A stretch of DNA of 64,000 nucleotides from Plebeiibacterium marinum (GCF_026013615.1 NZ_JAPDPI010000016.1:1-64000), one strand, 5' to 3'. Positions 44,576 through 54,146 are shown, numbered from the stretch's first letter. Notes: generated by a model not told the origin, from the letters alone. Translations and numbers: made by a program.

Positions 44576-45970
44576 ATGTTAAGAGAAAGAGAAAGTGTAG
44601 TCAATAATTTTCTTGCTATTGTAGAAGTAGGTATTGCATGGTTATCATTTAATTTAGCGCTATTTCTATACTTCGGTCATTTTTCATTTATCAAGTATAA
44701 AGATTCGATTATCCTGCATTTGATCATTGCATTATTTTGGTTTCTGCTGGGTAAATATTTTAGGTTAGCACAGGTGCATAGGTCAAGGCCTTATTCTGCG
44801 ATATTGTTTAACTGCCTGGGGCTGGTTATTACCGGTACTTCGATTTTAGGTTTGGCAGTGCTGTTTTTTGATTTGTATTATATAGGCTTTGATCCACTGA
44901 TATATTTTGGTCTCTTTAACCTTACTTTTATGTTTGGTTTTAAGGTAATCATATATGCTTTTTTTAAACGGGCCAGGATGCACGGAAGAAATACCAGGGC
45001 AATTGTTATCATTGGCGATTACACGGCAGCCTCGTTTATTGAGCAGGTATTGAAATATAAGGAGTGGGGGTATAAAATTGTTTCAATAATTGGAGATGAA
45101 GTTTTGTCAAAGACCTATGGGAGCATTGCGCCAATATTACCACCGGATACAGAACTGGCACCCCTTCTTGAAAACAAGACCATAGATGAGGTGATATTTA
45201 TTAAGGAAAAAATGAATGTGGAAGAGGTAGAAAATATTACTCACGATTGTTCTGAAGTGGGTGTGATTTTCAGGATGTATTCGCCATTTTTTAATAAGCT
45301 GAAAAGCAAGGCGCATATCCACCATTATAATACCATGCCGTTGCTAACCATAGCCAATATTCCAACCAATTACCTGGCCATGAAAGTAAAGGATGTTTTT
45401 GATTTTATATTTTCCTTTTTAATTATAGTGTTGGCATCTCCTGTTTTTGTAATTCTTTCCTTGTTGGTAAAATTTACTTCTGACGGCCCTGTATTTTTTA
45501 AGCAAAAAAGGGTTGGATTAAGAGGAAGGAAGTTTTATGCATATAAATTCCGTACCATGGTAACCAATGCTGAGGAGTTAAAAGCCAAGCTGATGGAGGA
45601 TAACGAAATGGATGGCCCGGTATTTAAAATGAAAAATGATCCCCGGATTACCAAAGTGGGACGTTTTTTGCGTAAGACAAGCCTTGATGAGTTGCCCCAG
45701 TTTTTTAATGTCCTAATGGGTGATATGTCTATTGTGGGGCCACGTCCACCTGTTCCTCAGGAGGTTAAGGAGTATGAACGATGGCAGTTGCGCCGTTTGT
45801 CAATGAAACCGGGAATTACCTGTACATGGCAAGTATCCGGGAGAAATGATATCCCATTTGAGGAGTGGATGAAAATGGATTTGGCTTATATTGATAACTG
45901 GTCGTTGAAATTGGATTTTGTTATCTTTTTAAAGACCATAAGAACAATGTTGGTTGCTGATGGACATTAA
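44576..45970 (+). CDS. Undecaprenyl-phosphate sugar-1-phosphate transferase (WbaP/WcaJ type)
   Basis: 464 aa polyprenyl glycosylphosphotransferase that starts the repeat unit on undecaprenyl phosphate at the inner membrane. Four N-terminal helices (to residue 125), a nucleotide-binding-like middle domain (RAIVIIGDYTAASFIEQV), a fifth helix near 275-298, and the catalytic domain: FFKQKRVGLRGRKFYAYKFR, TSLDELPQFFNVLMGDMS, VGPRPPVP, KPGITCTWQVSGRND. All catalytic landmarks are intact. Likely first sugar: glucose or galactose. It has its own promoter. Confidence 0.94.
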   Translation: MLRERESVVNNFLAIVEVGIAWLSFNLALFLYFGHFSFIKYKDSIILHLIIALFWFLLGKYFRLAQVHRSRPYSAILFNCLGLVITGTSILGLAVLFFDLYYIGFDPLIYFGLFNLTFMFGFKVIIYAFFKRARMHGRNTRAIVIIGDYTAASFIEQVLKYKEWGYKIVSIIGDEVLSKTYGSIAPILPPDTELAPLLENKTIDEVIFIKEKMNVEEVENITHDCSEVGVIFRMYSPFFNKLKSKAHIHHYNTMPLLTIANIPTNYLAMKVKDVFDFIFSFLIIVLASPVFVILSLLVKFTSDGPVFFKQKRVGLRGRKFYAYKFRTMVTNAEELKAKLMEDNEMDGPVFKMKNDPRITKVGRFLRKTSLDELPQFFNVLMGDMSIVGPRPPVPQEVKEYERWQLRRLSMKPGITCTWQVSGRNDIPFEEWMKMDLAYIDNWSLKLDFVIFLKTIRTMLVADGH

Positions 45971-45979
45971 TGCTGTTTT

Positions 45980-46834
45980 ATGTTGATGCAAATGAATGAT
46001 AATAAAATAGGTATACAACGACTTTTGATTTTCACCTTGCTGTTGGTGCTTATGGCAAGCTGTAATATGGCAAACAGGGTTCCATCCGGATTCCCCAAGG
46101 AAAAAGAGTTTGCGCAAATATTGGCAGATGTTCATTTTTCTGAGTCAGTAATTTCTCAGATGCGGTTAAAAAAGAGGGATATGGATGAGGTGGCCAATGG
46201 TTGTTACCATTCCGTTTTGCAAAAGCATAATCTTACTCAGGAAAAATTTGATACGGTGGTAGCCTGGTATACCTCACAGCCAGAGATCTACACCAAAGTA
46301 TACGATGATGTGGTGGCTATTCTTACCGAGAAAGAAGCCAGGTGGCAGCAGGAGGCCAAAGGTATCAAAGAGGAAATGGAGCGGCAAAGAAAGTTGAGGG
46401 AGGCAAGGAATATCTGGGATAAGGAAAACAGGACTATCCGGGTAACAGAAAAAGATACTTTCGATAGAAGGGTTCCTTTTGAATTTTTAGTAGATACAAT
46501 AAATGAAACAGGTTATAGGGTTAGTGCTTATTATCAGTTTAAAAAAGGGAACATGGTTAAGGATATTGCGTTGCAGTTGATTGCCATGTACCAGGATAGT
46601 AGTTATGATACCGTGAAATATAAAATCCCGGTTACTTTCAGCAGTCGTAAAGTGGAGGTGGAAATAGGCCTCGAGGATAGTCTGGACATCATTAATATAA
46701 AAGGTTTGTTGTTGCAACATGATACCCTTGATGTTGTAAATGCCACTATACGAAATATCGTGTTTGAATACCTGCCTGTTGAGGATTCTGTTGAGAATGA
46801 AGTTGTAGATACAGAACCAATGTTGCAAAAATGA
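45980..46834 (+). CDS. DUF4296 lipoprotein
   Basis: 284 aa. Signal sequence with lipobox LMASC, so the mature protein starts at Cys28 and is lipid-anchored. The domain that follows (FPKEKEFAQILADVHFSESVISQM to about residue 120) is DUF4296, restricted to Bacteroidota and of unknown function. The C-terminal half (KDTFDRRVPFEFLVDTINETGYRV on) is beta-rich. ATGs at 45986 and 45992 are alternative starts. It overlaps the next gene by 4 bases. Confidence 0.8.
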   Translation: MLMQMNDNKIGIQRLLIFTLLLVLMASCNMANRVPSGFPKEKEFAQILADVHFSESVISQMRLKKRDMDEVANGCYHSVLQKHNLTQEKFDTVVAWYTSQPEIYTKVYDDVVAILTEKEARWQQEAKGIKEEMERQRKLREARNIWDKENRTIRVTEKDTFDRRVPFEFLVDTINETGYRVSAYYQFKKGNMVKDIALQLIAMYQDSSYDTVKYKIPVTFSSRKVEVEIGLEDSLDIINIKGLLLQHDTLDVVNATIRNIVFEYLPVEDSVENEVVDTEPMLQK

Positions 46835-47391
46835 GGAAAGTTGCCTCTCATTTCTGGCTTCGGCCTGACGGGACTGTTGGTAAGTTTCCTATCATTACTT
46901 TCAACGAGTTAAATCAAATTGTTGAAGTTCGGGAAAGAAATACTTTCGAGGAAGAACCAGGATTGGAATTGGTAAACGGGTTCCTTATTCCTGGTTTTGT
47001 TGATATTGCCCCTACGTCATTGGAAAATGCAGGGGAAGTTGATCTTCAAAAATATTTGAACAGGCAAATTATTGGGGGAACAATAGTTTTAGGACTTTGT
47101 AGTAATCTTTTTAAAAGGGTTAAAAAGAAAACTGTAAAAGGTTTGTTTGTTGTGGAAAGCGGATTAACAAATGTGGGTAACCAACAAACGGCCTTTGATA
47201 TATTAAGGGCTGAAAAAGGGGGGCTGGATCAACTTGTACACTTTACAAGAAAAAATGCAATAACCCTTGGTGTTCAGGATGATTATGGAACTCTTGAGGT
47301 AGGGAAAGCTCCCGGGCTCTTGTCAATTAGGAAGATGGACTATGAGCGTTTTTGTGTTTCTGCAGATAGTAAAATTAGAATTGTGATTTGA
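46831..47391 (+). CDS. Reduced amidohydrolase-like protein
   Basis: 186 aa. The N-terminus (VGKFPIITFNELNQIVEV, then NGFLIPGFVDIAPTSLENAG) and the C-terminus (TRKNAITLGVQDDYGTLEVG, then KAPGLLSI) match the two halves of the small beta domain and adjacent helix of amidohydrolases such as dihydroorotase. The part in between, which should hold the metal-binding TIM barrel, is only about 90 residues, and the HxH motif after GFVD is replaced by IAPT. It cannot be a normal metal-dependent hydrolase. Overlaps its neighbours by a few bases on both sides, so it is translated in an operon with the DUF4296 lipoprotein and cysQ. Confidence 0.65.
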   Translation: MRKVASHFWLRPDGTVGKFPIITFNELNQIVEVRERNTFEEEPGLELVNGFLIPGFVDIAPTSLENAGEVDLQKYLNRQIIGGTIVLGLCSNLFKRVKKKTVKGLFVVESGLTNVGNQQTAFDILRAEKGGLDQLVHFTRKNAITLGVQDDYGTLEVGKAPGLLSIRKMDYERFCVSADSKIRIVI

Positions 47392-48239
47392 TGGAAATAA
47401 GTAAAGAGGTTCTTGAAATAGTAATAAATGCATCCGTGGAGGCTGGGAAAGCCATTATGGACATTTATGATAATGGGGATTTTGGTGTGGAAATGAAATC
47501 AGATAATTCACCATTGACCCTGGCTGATAAAGCTGCTCATGCAGTTATAATGGATTATCTGCAAGAAACCCAAATTTCTGTTTTGAGCGAAGAAGGGAAA
47601 CATGCCCCTTATAAAGAGCGAAAAGAATGGGATCGGTTGTGGATTGTTGATCCGTTGGATGGAACAAAAGAGTTTGTCAAGAAAACCGGTGAGTTTACTG
47701 TGAATATAGCTTTGGTTGAGAACTCATATCCAGTGTTAGGAGTGGTGTTTGTTCCTGCAAAAGGGGTTTTGTATTTTGGTGGATCAGGATCTGGTTCGTA
47801 CCGAATTAAGTTATCTGATACATGGAGGTTGGAAGAGGTTGCTAATGTTGTTAAAGATGCGGAGCAAATTTCAGCAAATGGCATTAATGATATATTAAAA
47901 ATTGTGGCTAGTGTAAGTCATTTGTCGAAGGAAACAGAAGAATTTGCAGTGCTTTTAAAAGAGGAATTTGGGAATACCGAGTTTCTTTCGGTAGGGAGTT
48001 CTATAAAAATATGCAAGGTGGCAGAGGGGAGTGCCGATATTTATCCTAGATTGGGACCAACTATGGAATGGGATACTGCAGCAGGGCAGGCAATAGCAGA
48101 GGGTGCTGGTGCCTGTTTTATCAATTGGAAGACAAAAGAACGGTTTGATTACAACCGGGAAAACTTGTTGAATGATTGGTTTGTGGTATACGGACAAAAG
48201 TTTTCGGTTCAACAGATGAAGGATTTGATTTCAAGATAA
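47391..48239 (+). CDS. cysQ: 3'(2'),5'-bisphosphate nucleotidase CysQ
   Basis: 282 aa inositol-monophosphatase-fold enzyme that removes the 3' phosphate from PAP, a by-product of sulfate assimilation and sulfotransfer. Metal site motifs are intact: LSEEGK, WIVDPLDGTKEFVK and the distal MEWDTAAGQAIAEGAG. The length is usual for CysQ, slightly longer than IMPases. ATG at 47391 overlaps the previous stop by one base. Confidence 0.93.
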   Translation: MEISKEVLEIVINASVEAGKAIMDIYDNGDFGVEMKSDNSPLTLADKAAHAVIMDYLQETQISVLSEEGKHAPYKERKEWDRLWIVDPLDGTKEFVKKTGEFTVNIALVENSYPVLGVVFVPAKGVLYFGGSGSGSYRIKLSDTWRLEEVANVVKDAEQISANGINDILKIVASVSHLSKETEEFAVLLKEEFGNTEFLSVGSSIKICKVAEGSADIYPRLGPTMEWDTAAGQAIAEGAGACFINWKTKERFDYNRENLLNDWFVVYGQKFSVQQMKDLISR

Positions 48240-48417
48240 AGAATACTGGTTTCTATTGAAATAGGTGAGTAGGATCTCGTGTTTTAACTTAACAGGGTTG
48301 GAGCATTTTTTCTTTTGAGTTAGGCATTGTAGGTGTTTTTATTGTTTGTAGCGATATTCTGATACTTTATCGGCGTGAATTATTAACAATTTGTTGCATA
48401 ACACCCTGGTATGCCTG

Positions 48418-48445
48418 TTGAATTTTTATTTTTTTCTTACCTTTG
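48418..48445 (+). promoter_or_regulatory. Promoter for pgk
   Basis: TTG (48418-48420), 17 bases, TACCTTTG (48438-48445), consensus match, with a leader of about 65 bases. The rest of the 48240-48518 gap shows nothing else. Confidence 0.6.
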
Positions 48446-48518
48446 AGCTCTCATTTAACCCGGTTGATGGAATATCAATTAGTTTATAATTTTTTAAAAA
48501 CCATATAATTTTATTCAC

Positions 48519-49694
48519 ATGCCTGCAATTGATACATACAATTTTTCAGGAAAGAAGGCAATCATTCGTGTTGATTTCAATGTGCCTTTAAACGATAAAT
48601 TCGAGATCACTGATGATACTCGTATCGTAGCTGCTTTGCCAACTATTAAAAAAGTGTTGGCTGATGGTGGTGCCGTTATCTTAATGTCACACTTAGGACG
48701 TCCAAAAGGTGAGGCTCAGGATAAATTTTCATTAAAGCATGTGGTTGCCCATTTGTCTGCCAAATTAGGTATAGACGTAAAAATGGCTCCTGATTGTGTT
48801 GGTGAGGAAGTTAAGGCAATGGCTGCTGACCTTAAAATGGGTGAAGTAATGTTGTTGGAAAATTTACGTTTCCACAATGAAGAAACTAAAGGTGATGAGG
48901 CTTTTTCTAAGCAATTGGCAGAATTGGCTGACGTGTATGTAAATGATGCATTTGGTACGGCTCACCGTGCTCATGCTTCTACTACTATTATTGCCCAGTA
49001 TTTTGAAGAAAAAATGGCAGGTTTCCTATTGGATAAAGAAATCAAATTTTTAGGAGGAGCGGTTGCAAATCCGGTTAAGCCATTTGTTGCTATCGTTGGT
49101 GGTGCAAAAGTTTCAGGAAAACTTGAGGTATTAAAGTCGTTGATCGAAAAAGTGGATACTATCTTAATCGGTGGTGGTATGGCTTATACTTTCTTAAAAG
49201 CACAAGGTCATAACATTGGTGGATCTTTAGTGGAAGATGATTTGATTGATACTGCAAAGCAAATTTTGGTTGATGCAGAAGCTAAAGGAGTTAACTTTAT
49301 GTTGCCTGTAGATAACCTGGCTGCTGATAAATTTGATAATGATGCAGATATTCAGGTTGTAGGTGTTGAAATTCCAGAAGGAAGAATGGCTCTTGATGTA
49401 GGTCCTAAAACAGTTGAGGCATATGCTGCTGAGATTGCAAAAGCTAAAACTGTAGTTTGGAACGGTCCTATGGGTTGTTTTGAAATGCCAAATTTCTCAA
49501 AAGGAACATTTGGTGTTTGTGAGGCTGTGGCTGCTTCAGATTCTATTTCTATTATCGGTGGTGGTGATTCTGTTGCTGCTGTAAACCAAAGTGGTTTGGC
49601 TGATAAGATGAGCCATATCTCTACTGGAGGTGGAGCTTCTCTTGAGTACCTTGAAGGAAAAGTGTTGCCAGGTGTAAAAGCTGTAACTGAGTAA
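48519..49694 (+). CDS. pgk: Phosphoglycerate kinase
   Basis: 391 aa glycolytic enzyme that transfers phosphate from 1,3-bisphosphoglycerate to ADP. RVDFNVPL, LMSHLGRPKG, LLENLRFHNEE, AIVGGAKVSGKLEVL, VWNGPMGCFE and the C-terminal nucleotide loop IIGGGDSVAAV are all present. Normal length. It has its own promoter and terminator, so it is a single-gene unit. Its codon use looks like that of a highly expressed gene. Confidence 0.98.
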   Translation: MPAIDTYNFSGKKAIIRVDFNVPLNDKFEITDDTRIVAALPTIKKVLADGGAVILMSHLGRPKGEAQDKFSLKHVVAHLSAKLGIDVKMAPDCVGEEVKAMAADLKMGEVMLLENLRFHNEETKGDEAFSKQLAELADVYVNDAFGTAHRAHASTTIIAQYFEEKMAGFLLDKEIKFLGGAVANPVKPFVAIVGGAKVSGKLEVLKSLIEKVDTILIGGGMAYTFLKAQGHNIGGSLVEDDLIDTAKQILVDAEAKGVNFMLPVDNLAADKFDNDADIQVVGVEIPEGRMALDVGPKTVEAYAAEIAKAKTVVWNGPMGCFEMPNFSKGTFGVCEAVAASDSISIIGGGDSVAAVNQSGLADKMSHISTGGGASLEYLEGKVLPGVKAVTE

Positions 49695-49715
49695 TTATTT
49701 ACTCAAAAATATATG

Positions 49716-49749
49716 AAACCTGCAGGGATATTTCTTGCAGGTTTTTTTT
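49716..49749 (+). terminator. Terminator after pgk
   Basis: AAACCTGCA (49716-49724) pairs perfectly with TGCAGGTTT (49736-49744), followed by five more T. Confidence 0.85.
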
Positions 49750-49792
49750 GTGCCTTTAATCCGGATATGTTACCCATATTGTGTGTTTAATA

Positions 49793-49800
49793 TATCTTTG
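49793..49800 (+). promoter_or_regulatory. -7 element for waaA
   Basis: TATCTTTG, 17 bases before the waaA ATG; no TTG at normal distance, so half of the promoter only. Confidence 0.45.
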
Positions 49801-49817
49801 TGTAAAATTTTTATAGT

Positions 49818-51044
49818 ATGTTATTGGTATATAATGCAGGAATCGCAGTTTATAATGCAGGAATAAAGGTATTTTCTTTGTTTAATAAAAAAGCGGATCT
49901 GTTACAGAAAGGAAGAAGGGAAACTGCGCAGGAGATAAAAAGTCTGGATTTTACAGATAAAACAATTTGGGTTCATTGTGCATCACTGGGTGAATTTGAG
50001 CAAGGCAGGCCTTTGATTGAAAAAATTAAGGAAAAATATCCTGAGAAAGTCGTGGTGCTTACTTTTTTCTCTCCTTCCGGGTATGAAGTCAGGAAAGATT
50101 ATGAGCTGGCGGATTATGTTTTTTATTTGCCGGCGGATAGAAAAAAGCAGGTTAAAAAGTTTGTAGATGCAATAAATCCTGAAGTGGTAATATTTGTCAA
50201 ATATGAATTTTGGTATCATTTTCTGACGTATTTGAATTCAAAAAGCATAAAAACTTATATAGTTTCTGCAATATTTCGGCCAGAACATGCCTTTTTTAAG
50301 TGGTATGGAAAGTGGTATCAAAAAATGCTGCGTTTGTTTACCCGTATGTATGTGCAGGACGAGGAATCTGCCAGGCTGTTGGATTCAATCGGTATAGTGA
50401 ATTATCAGGTAGCGGGAGATACCAGGTTTGATCGGGTGTGGGAGATTGCCCGGGCTTCAAAAGAATATCCGGAGCTTGAAGAGTTTGCCAAAAATAGTAA
50501 GGTTTTGGTGGGAGGGAGTTCGTGGCCTGCAGGTGAAAAGTTGATTGCAGAATACTTAAAGACAAACAGTGATGTAAAGTTGTTGTTGGCGCCTCATGAA
50601 ATTCATGAAGAGCATCTGAAAGAAATAGAATCATTGTTGCCCCTTGCATCCGCAAGGTATACAAAGTTGGATGGGGTGAATTTAAGTTCTCTTAGGGTGA
50701 TGATAATAGATACTATGGGAATGTTATCTTCTATGTATCGATATGGTGATGCGGCTTATATTGGCGGTGGTTTTGGAAGTGGGATCCACAATACTATTGA
50801 GGCTTCAACTTTTGGTTTACCGGTTGTTTTTGGCCCTAATTATAAAAAATATAAGGAGGCCTGTGATCTGGTTGATCTGAATGCTGGTTTTTCGGTAAGC
50901 GACCAGGAGGGTTTTAATACCATTATGGATAAGCTATTGAAAGATCAGTCCTTTCTGGATGAGGCTTCTAAACAGTCTGTTGAGTATGTTGAAAAAATGA
51001 GGGGGGCTACTAGTATAGTTATGAATGAGATAGGGTTTGATTGA
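49818..51044 (+). CDS. waaA: 3-deoxy-D-manno-octulosonic acid transferase
   Basis: 408 aa GT-B enzyme at the inner membrane that adds Kdo to lipid A precursor from CMP-Kdo. An N-terminal hydrophobic anchor (residues 1-22) is followed by WVHCASLGEFEQGRPL, YEFWYHFL, SAIFRPEHAFFKW, and by GGSSWPAGE, LLAPHEIHEEHL and the C-terminal GGGFGSGIHNTIEA. These match WaaA throughout. It has its own terminator. Confidence 0.95.
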   Translation: MLLVYNAGIAVYNAGIKVFSLFNKKADLLQKGRRETAQEIKSLDFTDKTIWVHCASLGEFEQGRPLIEKIKEKYPEKVVVLTFFSPSGYEVRKDYELADYVFYLPADRKKQVKKFVDAINPEVVIFVKYEFWYHFLTYLNSKSIKTYIVSAIFRPEHAFFKWYGKWYQKMLRLFTRMYVQDEESARLLDSIGIVNYQVAGDTRFDRVWEIARASKEYPELEEFAKNSKVLVGGSSWPAGEKLIAEYLKTNSDVKLLLAPHEIHEEHLKEIESLLPLASARYTKLDGVNLSSLRVMIIDTMGMLSSMYRYGDAAYIGGGFGSGIHNTIEASTFGLPVVFGPNYKKYKEACDLVDLNAGFSVSDQEGFNTIMDKLLKDQSFLDEASKQSVEYVEKMRGATSIVMNEIGFD

Positions 51045-51090
51045 TGGGCTGATTTTGCGGTTCGGTTAATAGATTGTTGAAAAACAGTTG

Positions 51091-51123
51091 AAACCCACTC
51101 CATTATCTGGAGTGGGTTTTCCA
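51091..51123 (+). terminator. Terminator after waaA
   Basis: AAACCCACTCCA pairs perfectly with TGGAGTGGGTTT around TTATC, followed by T-rich DNA. Confidence 0.9.
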
Positions 51124-51245
51124 TTTTAAGGAATTTTGTGATTTTTACATGAGTATTTTCTAAAATCTTACTATATAATCTGCATTTTAAATTTTCCAAT
51201 TGTTGGAGTCATAAAAAATCAAATTGTTGATAAAAAATTCTTTTT

Positions 51246-51327
51246 GGACAACTTTTGTGTTTTTTTAAAAATATAAAGTACAGGTTAAGAGGATGAAAGG
51301 GTTTTAAAATGGACAACTTTAGTGTTT
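51246..51327 (+). promoter_or_regulatory. Direct repeat upstream of nrdJ
   Basis: GGACAACTTTnGTGTTT occurs at 51246 and again at 51311, 65 bases apart (about six helical turns). Each holds an ACAA...TTGT-like half palindrome (stronger in the first). It could be an operator pair for the reductase gene. The 51045-51443 gap otherwise holds the waaA terminator; no cobalamin riboswitch was recognised. Confidence 0.4.
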
Positions 51328-51443
51328 GTTCATAAGTATTTCTTGTCTGAAATATTTCTCTTTTTTAATTTTACAAACAGTAAAAAGGGAGTTCTGAAAA
51401 GGATAATCAAAAGATATTAAGGTATTTAAAATTTTATATAGCT

Positions 51444-54002
51444 ATGGCAGTTTCACAAATCGAGCAAAAAGTTGAGGAATTGAAGAAGATTTACACAAAT
51501 GAGGAAGCGTATGAAGCCGCTTTGAAATATTTTAAAGGAGATGAGCTTGCTGCTCGTGTCTGGGTTAATAAATATGCATTGAAGGATTCTGATGGGAATA
51601 TCTATGAATTGAATCCTGATGATATGCATAGACGATTGGCTCAGGAAATTGCTCGTATTGAAAAAAAGTATCCAAATCCATTGTCGGAGGACGAATTGTT
51701 TGAGTTGTTCAGGGATTTTAAATACATCGTACCACAGGGTGGTCCAATGGCCGGAATCGGAAATAAATATCAGATTGCTTCTTTATCGAACTGTTTTGTG
51801 ATAGGTAATACCGGTTCTTCTGATTCTTATGGTGGAATCATGAAAATTGACCAGGAGCAAGTTCAGTTAATGAAACGAAGAGGGGGAGTTGGTCATGATT
51901 TGTCACATATTCGTCCTAAAGGTTCGCCGGTAAAGAACTCTGCACTTACATCAACAGGTATAGTTCCTTTTATGGAGCGTTATTCAAATTCTACTAGAGA
52001 AGTGGCTCAGGATGGACGTAGAGGTGCATTGATGTTAAGTGTTTCTGTAAAGCATCCGGATTCTGAATCGTTTATTGATGCAAAATTGGAGCAAGGGAAG
52101 ATTACCGGGGCTAATGTGTCAGTGAAGATTGATGATGAGTTTATGCAGTCGGTAGTTGATGGTACTCCATACAGACAGCAATATCCTATTAAATCAAACG
52201 ATCCTCAATATACTAAGGATGTAGATGCATCAAAGCTTTGGGGAAAAATCGTTCATAATGCATGGAAGTCTGCAGAGCCGGGTATCTTATTTTGGGATAC
52301 CATCATCAGAGAGTCGGTGCCTGATTCTTATGCTGATTTAGGGTATGAAACCGTGTCGACTAATCCTTGTGGAGAAATTCCATTGTGTCCATATGATAGC
52401 TGTAGGTTAATAGCTGTAAATCTGTATTCATATGTTGAAAATCCATTTACGCCTAAAGCGAAATTCAATTTTGATAAATTTAAAGAGCATGTTGGTTATG
52501 CTCAAAGAATAATGGATGATATTATTGATCTTGAGTTGGAAAAGATTGATGGAATCATTGCCAAAATTGATGAAGATCCTGAAGGAGAGGAAGTGAAACT
52601 GGTTGAAAAAAACCTTTGGTTAAATATCCGTAAAAAGGCGGAAGAAGGTCGTAGGACAGGAGTTGGTATTACTGCTGAAGGAGATATGTTGGCGGCCTTA
52701 AACTTGAGATATGGAAGCGAAAATGCAGTTGATTTCTCAATAGAGGTACATAAAAACCTTGCTTTGGCAGCTTATCGTTCATCAGTGGATATGGCTGTTG
52801 ACAGAGGTGCTTTCCCAATTTATGATTTTAAGAAGGAGGTTAATAATCCGTTTATTAACAGATTGTTTGAAGCAGATGCTTCGTTGGCTGAGGATATGAA
52901 AAAGCATGGACGCAGAAATATAGCATTGTTGACAATAGCTCCTACCGGGACTACCAGTCTGATGACCCAGACATCTTCGGGTATAGAACCTGTATTTATG
53001 CCAGTATACAAGCGTAGAAGAAAGGTTAATCCAAATGATCCGGAAACGCGTGTTGATTTTGTAGATGAGGTTGGAGACAGTTGGGAAGAATATACAGTGT
53101 TCCACCATAAATTTGTTACGTGGATGGAGGCTAACGGACATGCAACTACTAAAAACTATACTCAGGAGGAATTGGATAAGTTGATAGAGACTTCCCCATA
53201 TTATAAGGCCACTTCAAATGATGTGGATTGGGTTAGTAAAGTTCGTATGCAGGGAGGTGTTCAAAAATGGGTTGATCACTCAATTAGCGTAACTATAAAC
53301 CTTCCGTCTAATGTTTCAGAAGAACTTGTTGGTGAATTGTATGTAGAGGCTTGGAAGAGTGGCTGTAAAGGAGTTACCGTTTATAGGGATGGTTCTCGTG
53401 CAGGTGTTCTTGTTGCAGATACAGAGAAGAAGGAAGAGGAAGCAGTTGCTTCGTTTTCAAAGAAAAGACCGGATGTATTGGAGGGTGACGTGGTTAGATT
53501 CCAGAATAATAAGGAAAAGTGGATTGCCTTTGTGGGATTGATGGAGGGACGCCCGTATGAGATTTTTACTGGTTTGGCTGATGATGAAGATGGTATTTTG
53601 TTGCCAAAGTCGGTACAAAAAGGATTGATTATAAAGAGTAGGGAGTCGGATGGTACAACAAGGTATGATTTCCAATATACCAATAAAAGGGGATATAAAA
53701 CAACTATTGAAGGCTTAAGCTATAAGTTTGATAAGGAATTCTGGAATTATGCCAAATTGATTTCCGGTGTATTGCGACACGGTATGGCTATTGATGATGC
53801 TATTGATTTGGTGGCTGGATTACAATTGGATAGTGAGTCTATTAATACATGGAAGAACGGTGTGGAAAGAGCACTTAAAAAATATGTTCCGAATGGAACG
53901 CTTGCTAAAAAGGGAAGCTGCGAAAACTGTGGATCAGATAAACTTACTTATCAGGAAGGTTGTTTGATTTGTCAGGATTGTGGATCCTCAAAATGTGGAT
54001 AA
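51444..54002 (+). CDS. nrdJ: Adenosylcobalamin-dependent ribonucleotide reductase (class II)
   Basis: 852 aa enzyme that reduces ribonucleotides to deoxyribonucleotides using vitamin B12 coenzyme. It shows SNCFVIGNTGSSDSYGG near the first redox cysteine, RRGGVGHDLSHIRPKG, NPCGEIPL with the catalytic cysteine, APTGTTSLMTQTSSGIEP, and a C-terminal cysteine-rich end (CENCGSD, CLICQDCGSSKCG) that shuttles electrons and may bind zinc. The middle section from about residue 670 is a linker with an extra beta domain. The reductase does not need oxygen, which suits an organism that meets low oxygen. Single-gene unit with its own terminator. Confidence 0.95.
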   Translation: MAVSQIEQKVEELKKIYTNEEAYEAALKYFKGDELAARVWVNKYALKDSDGNIYELNPDDMHRRLAQEIARIEKKYPNPLSEDELFELFRDFKYIVPQGGPMAGIGNKYQIASLSNCFVIGNTGSSDSYGGIMKIDQEQVQLMKRRGGVGHDLSHIRPKGSPVKNSALTSTGIVPFMERYSNSTREVAQDGRRGALMLSVSVKHPDSESFIDAKLEQGKITGANVSVKIDDEFMQSVVDGTPYRQQYPIKSNDPQYTKDVDASKLWGKIVHNAWKSAEPGILFWDTIIRESVPDSYADLGYETVSTNPCGEIPLCPYDSCRLIAVNLYSYVENPFTPKAKFNFDKFKEHVGYAQRIMDDIIDLELEKIDGIIAKIDEDPEGEEVKLVEKNLWLNIRKKAEEGRRTGVGITAEGDMLAALNLRYGSENAVDFSIEVHKNLALAAYRSSVDMAVDRGAFPIYDFKKEVNNPFINRLFEADASLAEDMKKHGRRNIALLTIAPTGTTSLMTQTSSGIEPVFMPVYKRRRKVNPNDPETRVDFVDEVGDSWEEYTVFHHKFVTWMEANGHATTKNYTQEELDKLIETSPYYKATSNDVDWVSKVRMQGGVQKWVDHSISVTINLPSNVSEELVGELYVEAWKSGCKGVTVYRDGSRAGVLVADTEKKEEEAVASFSKKRPDVLEGDVVRFQNNKEKWIAFVGLMEGRPYEIFTGLADDEDGILLPKSVQKGLIIKSRESDGTTRYDFQYTNKRGYKTTIEGLSYKFDKEFWNYAKLISGVLRHGMAIDDAIDLVAGLQLDSESINTWKNGVERALKKYVPNGTLAKKGSCENCGSDKLTYQEGCLICQDCGSSKCG

Positions 54003-54036
54003 AGTTTTGCCTATTATAACTTTTTTACTTCAAGGA

Positions 54037-54069
54037 GCGGGATGGCCAATGGTTATCCCGCTTTTTTAT
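54037..54069 (+). terminator. Terminator after nrdJ
   Basis: AGCGGGAT (54037-54044) pairs with ATCCCGCT (54056-54063), then TTTTT. Confidence 0.85.
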
Positions 54070-54121
54070 GTCTTGTAAGTATAACTTTCCAATTTCAGCT
54101 TTCAACTTTCTAACTTATATC

Positions 54122-54129
54122 TATCTTTG
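54122..54129 (+). promoter_or_regulatory. -7 element for gltX
   Basis: TATCTTTG, 17 bases before the gltX ATG; the upstream TTG is not at normal distance. Confidence 0.45.
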
Positions 54130-54146
54130 CAAAAAAAACAACAATA

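Noticed and set aside
46831..47391. Functional dihydroorotase
   Set aside because: The metal-binding HxH and most of the barrel are absent; 186 residues are less than half of the normal length.
51045..51443. Cobalamin riboswitch before the B12-dependent reductase gene
   Set aside because: No B12-box or the expected multi-stem arrangement could be recognised; only a terminator and a direct repeat are visible.
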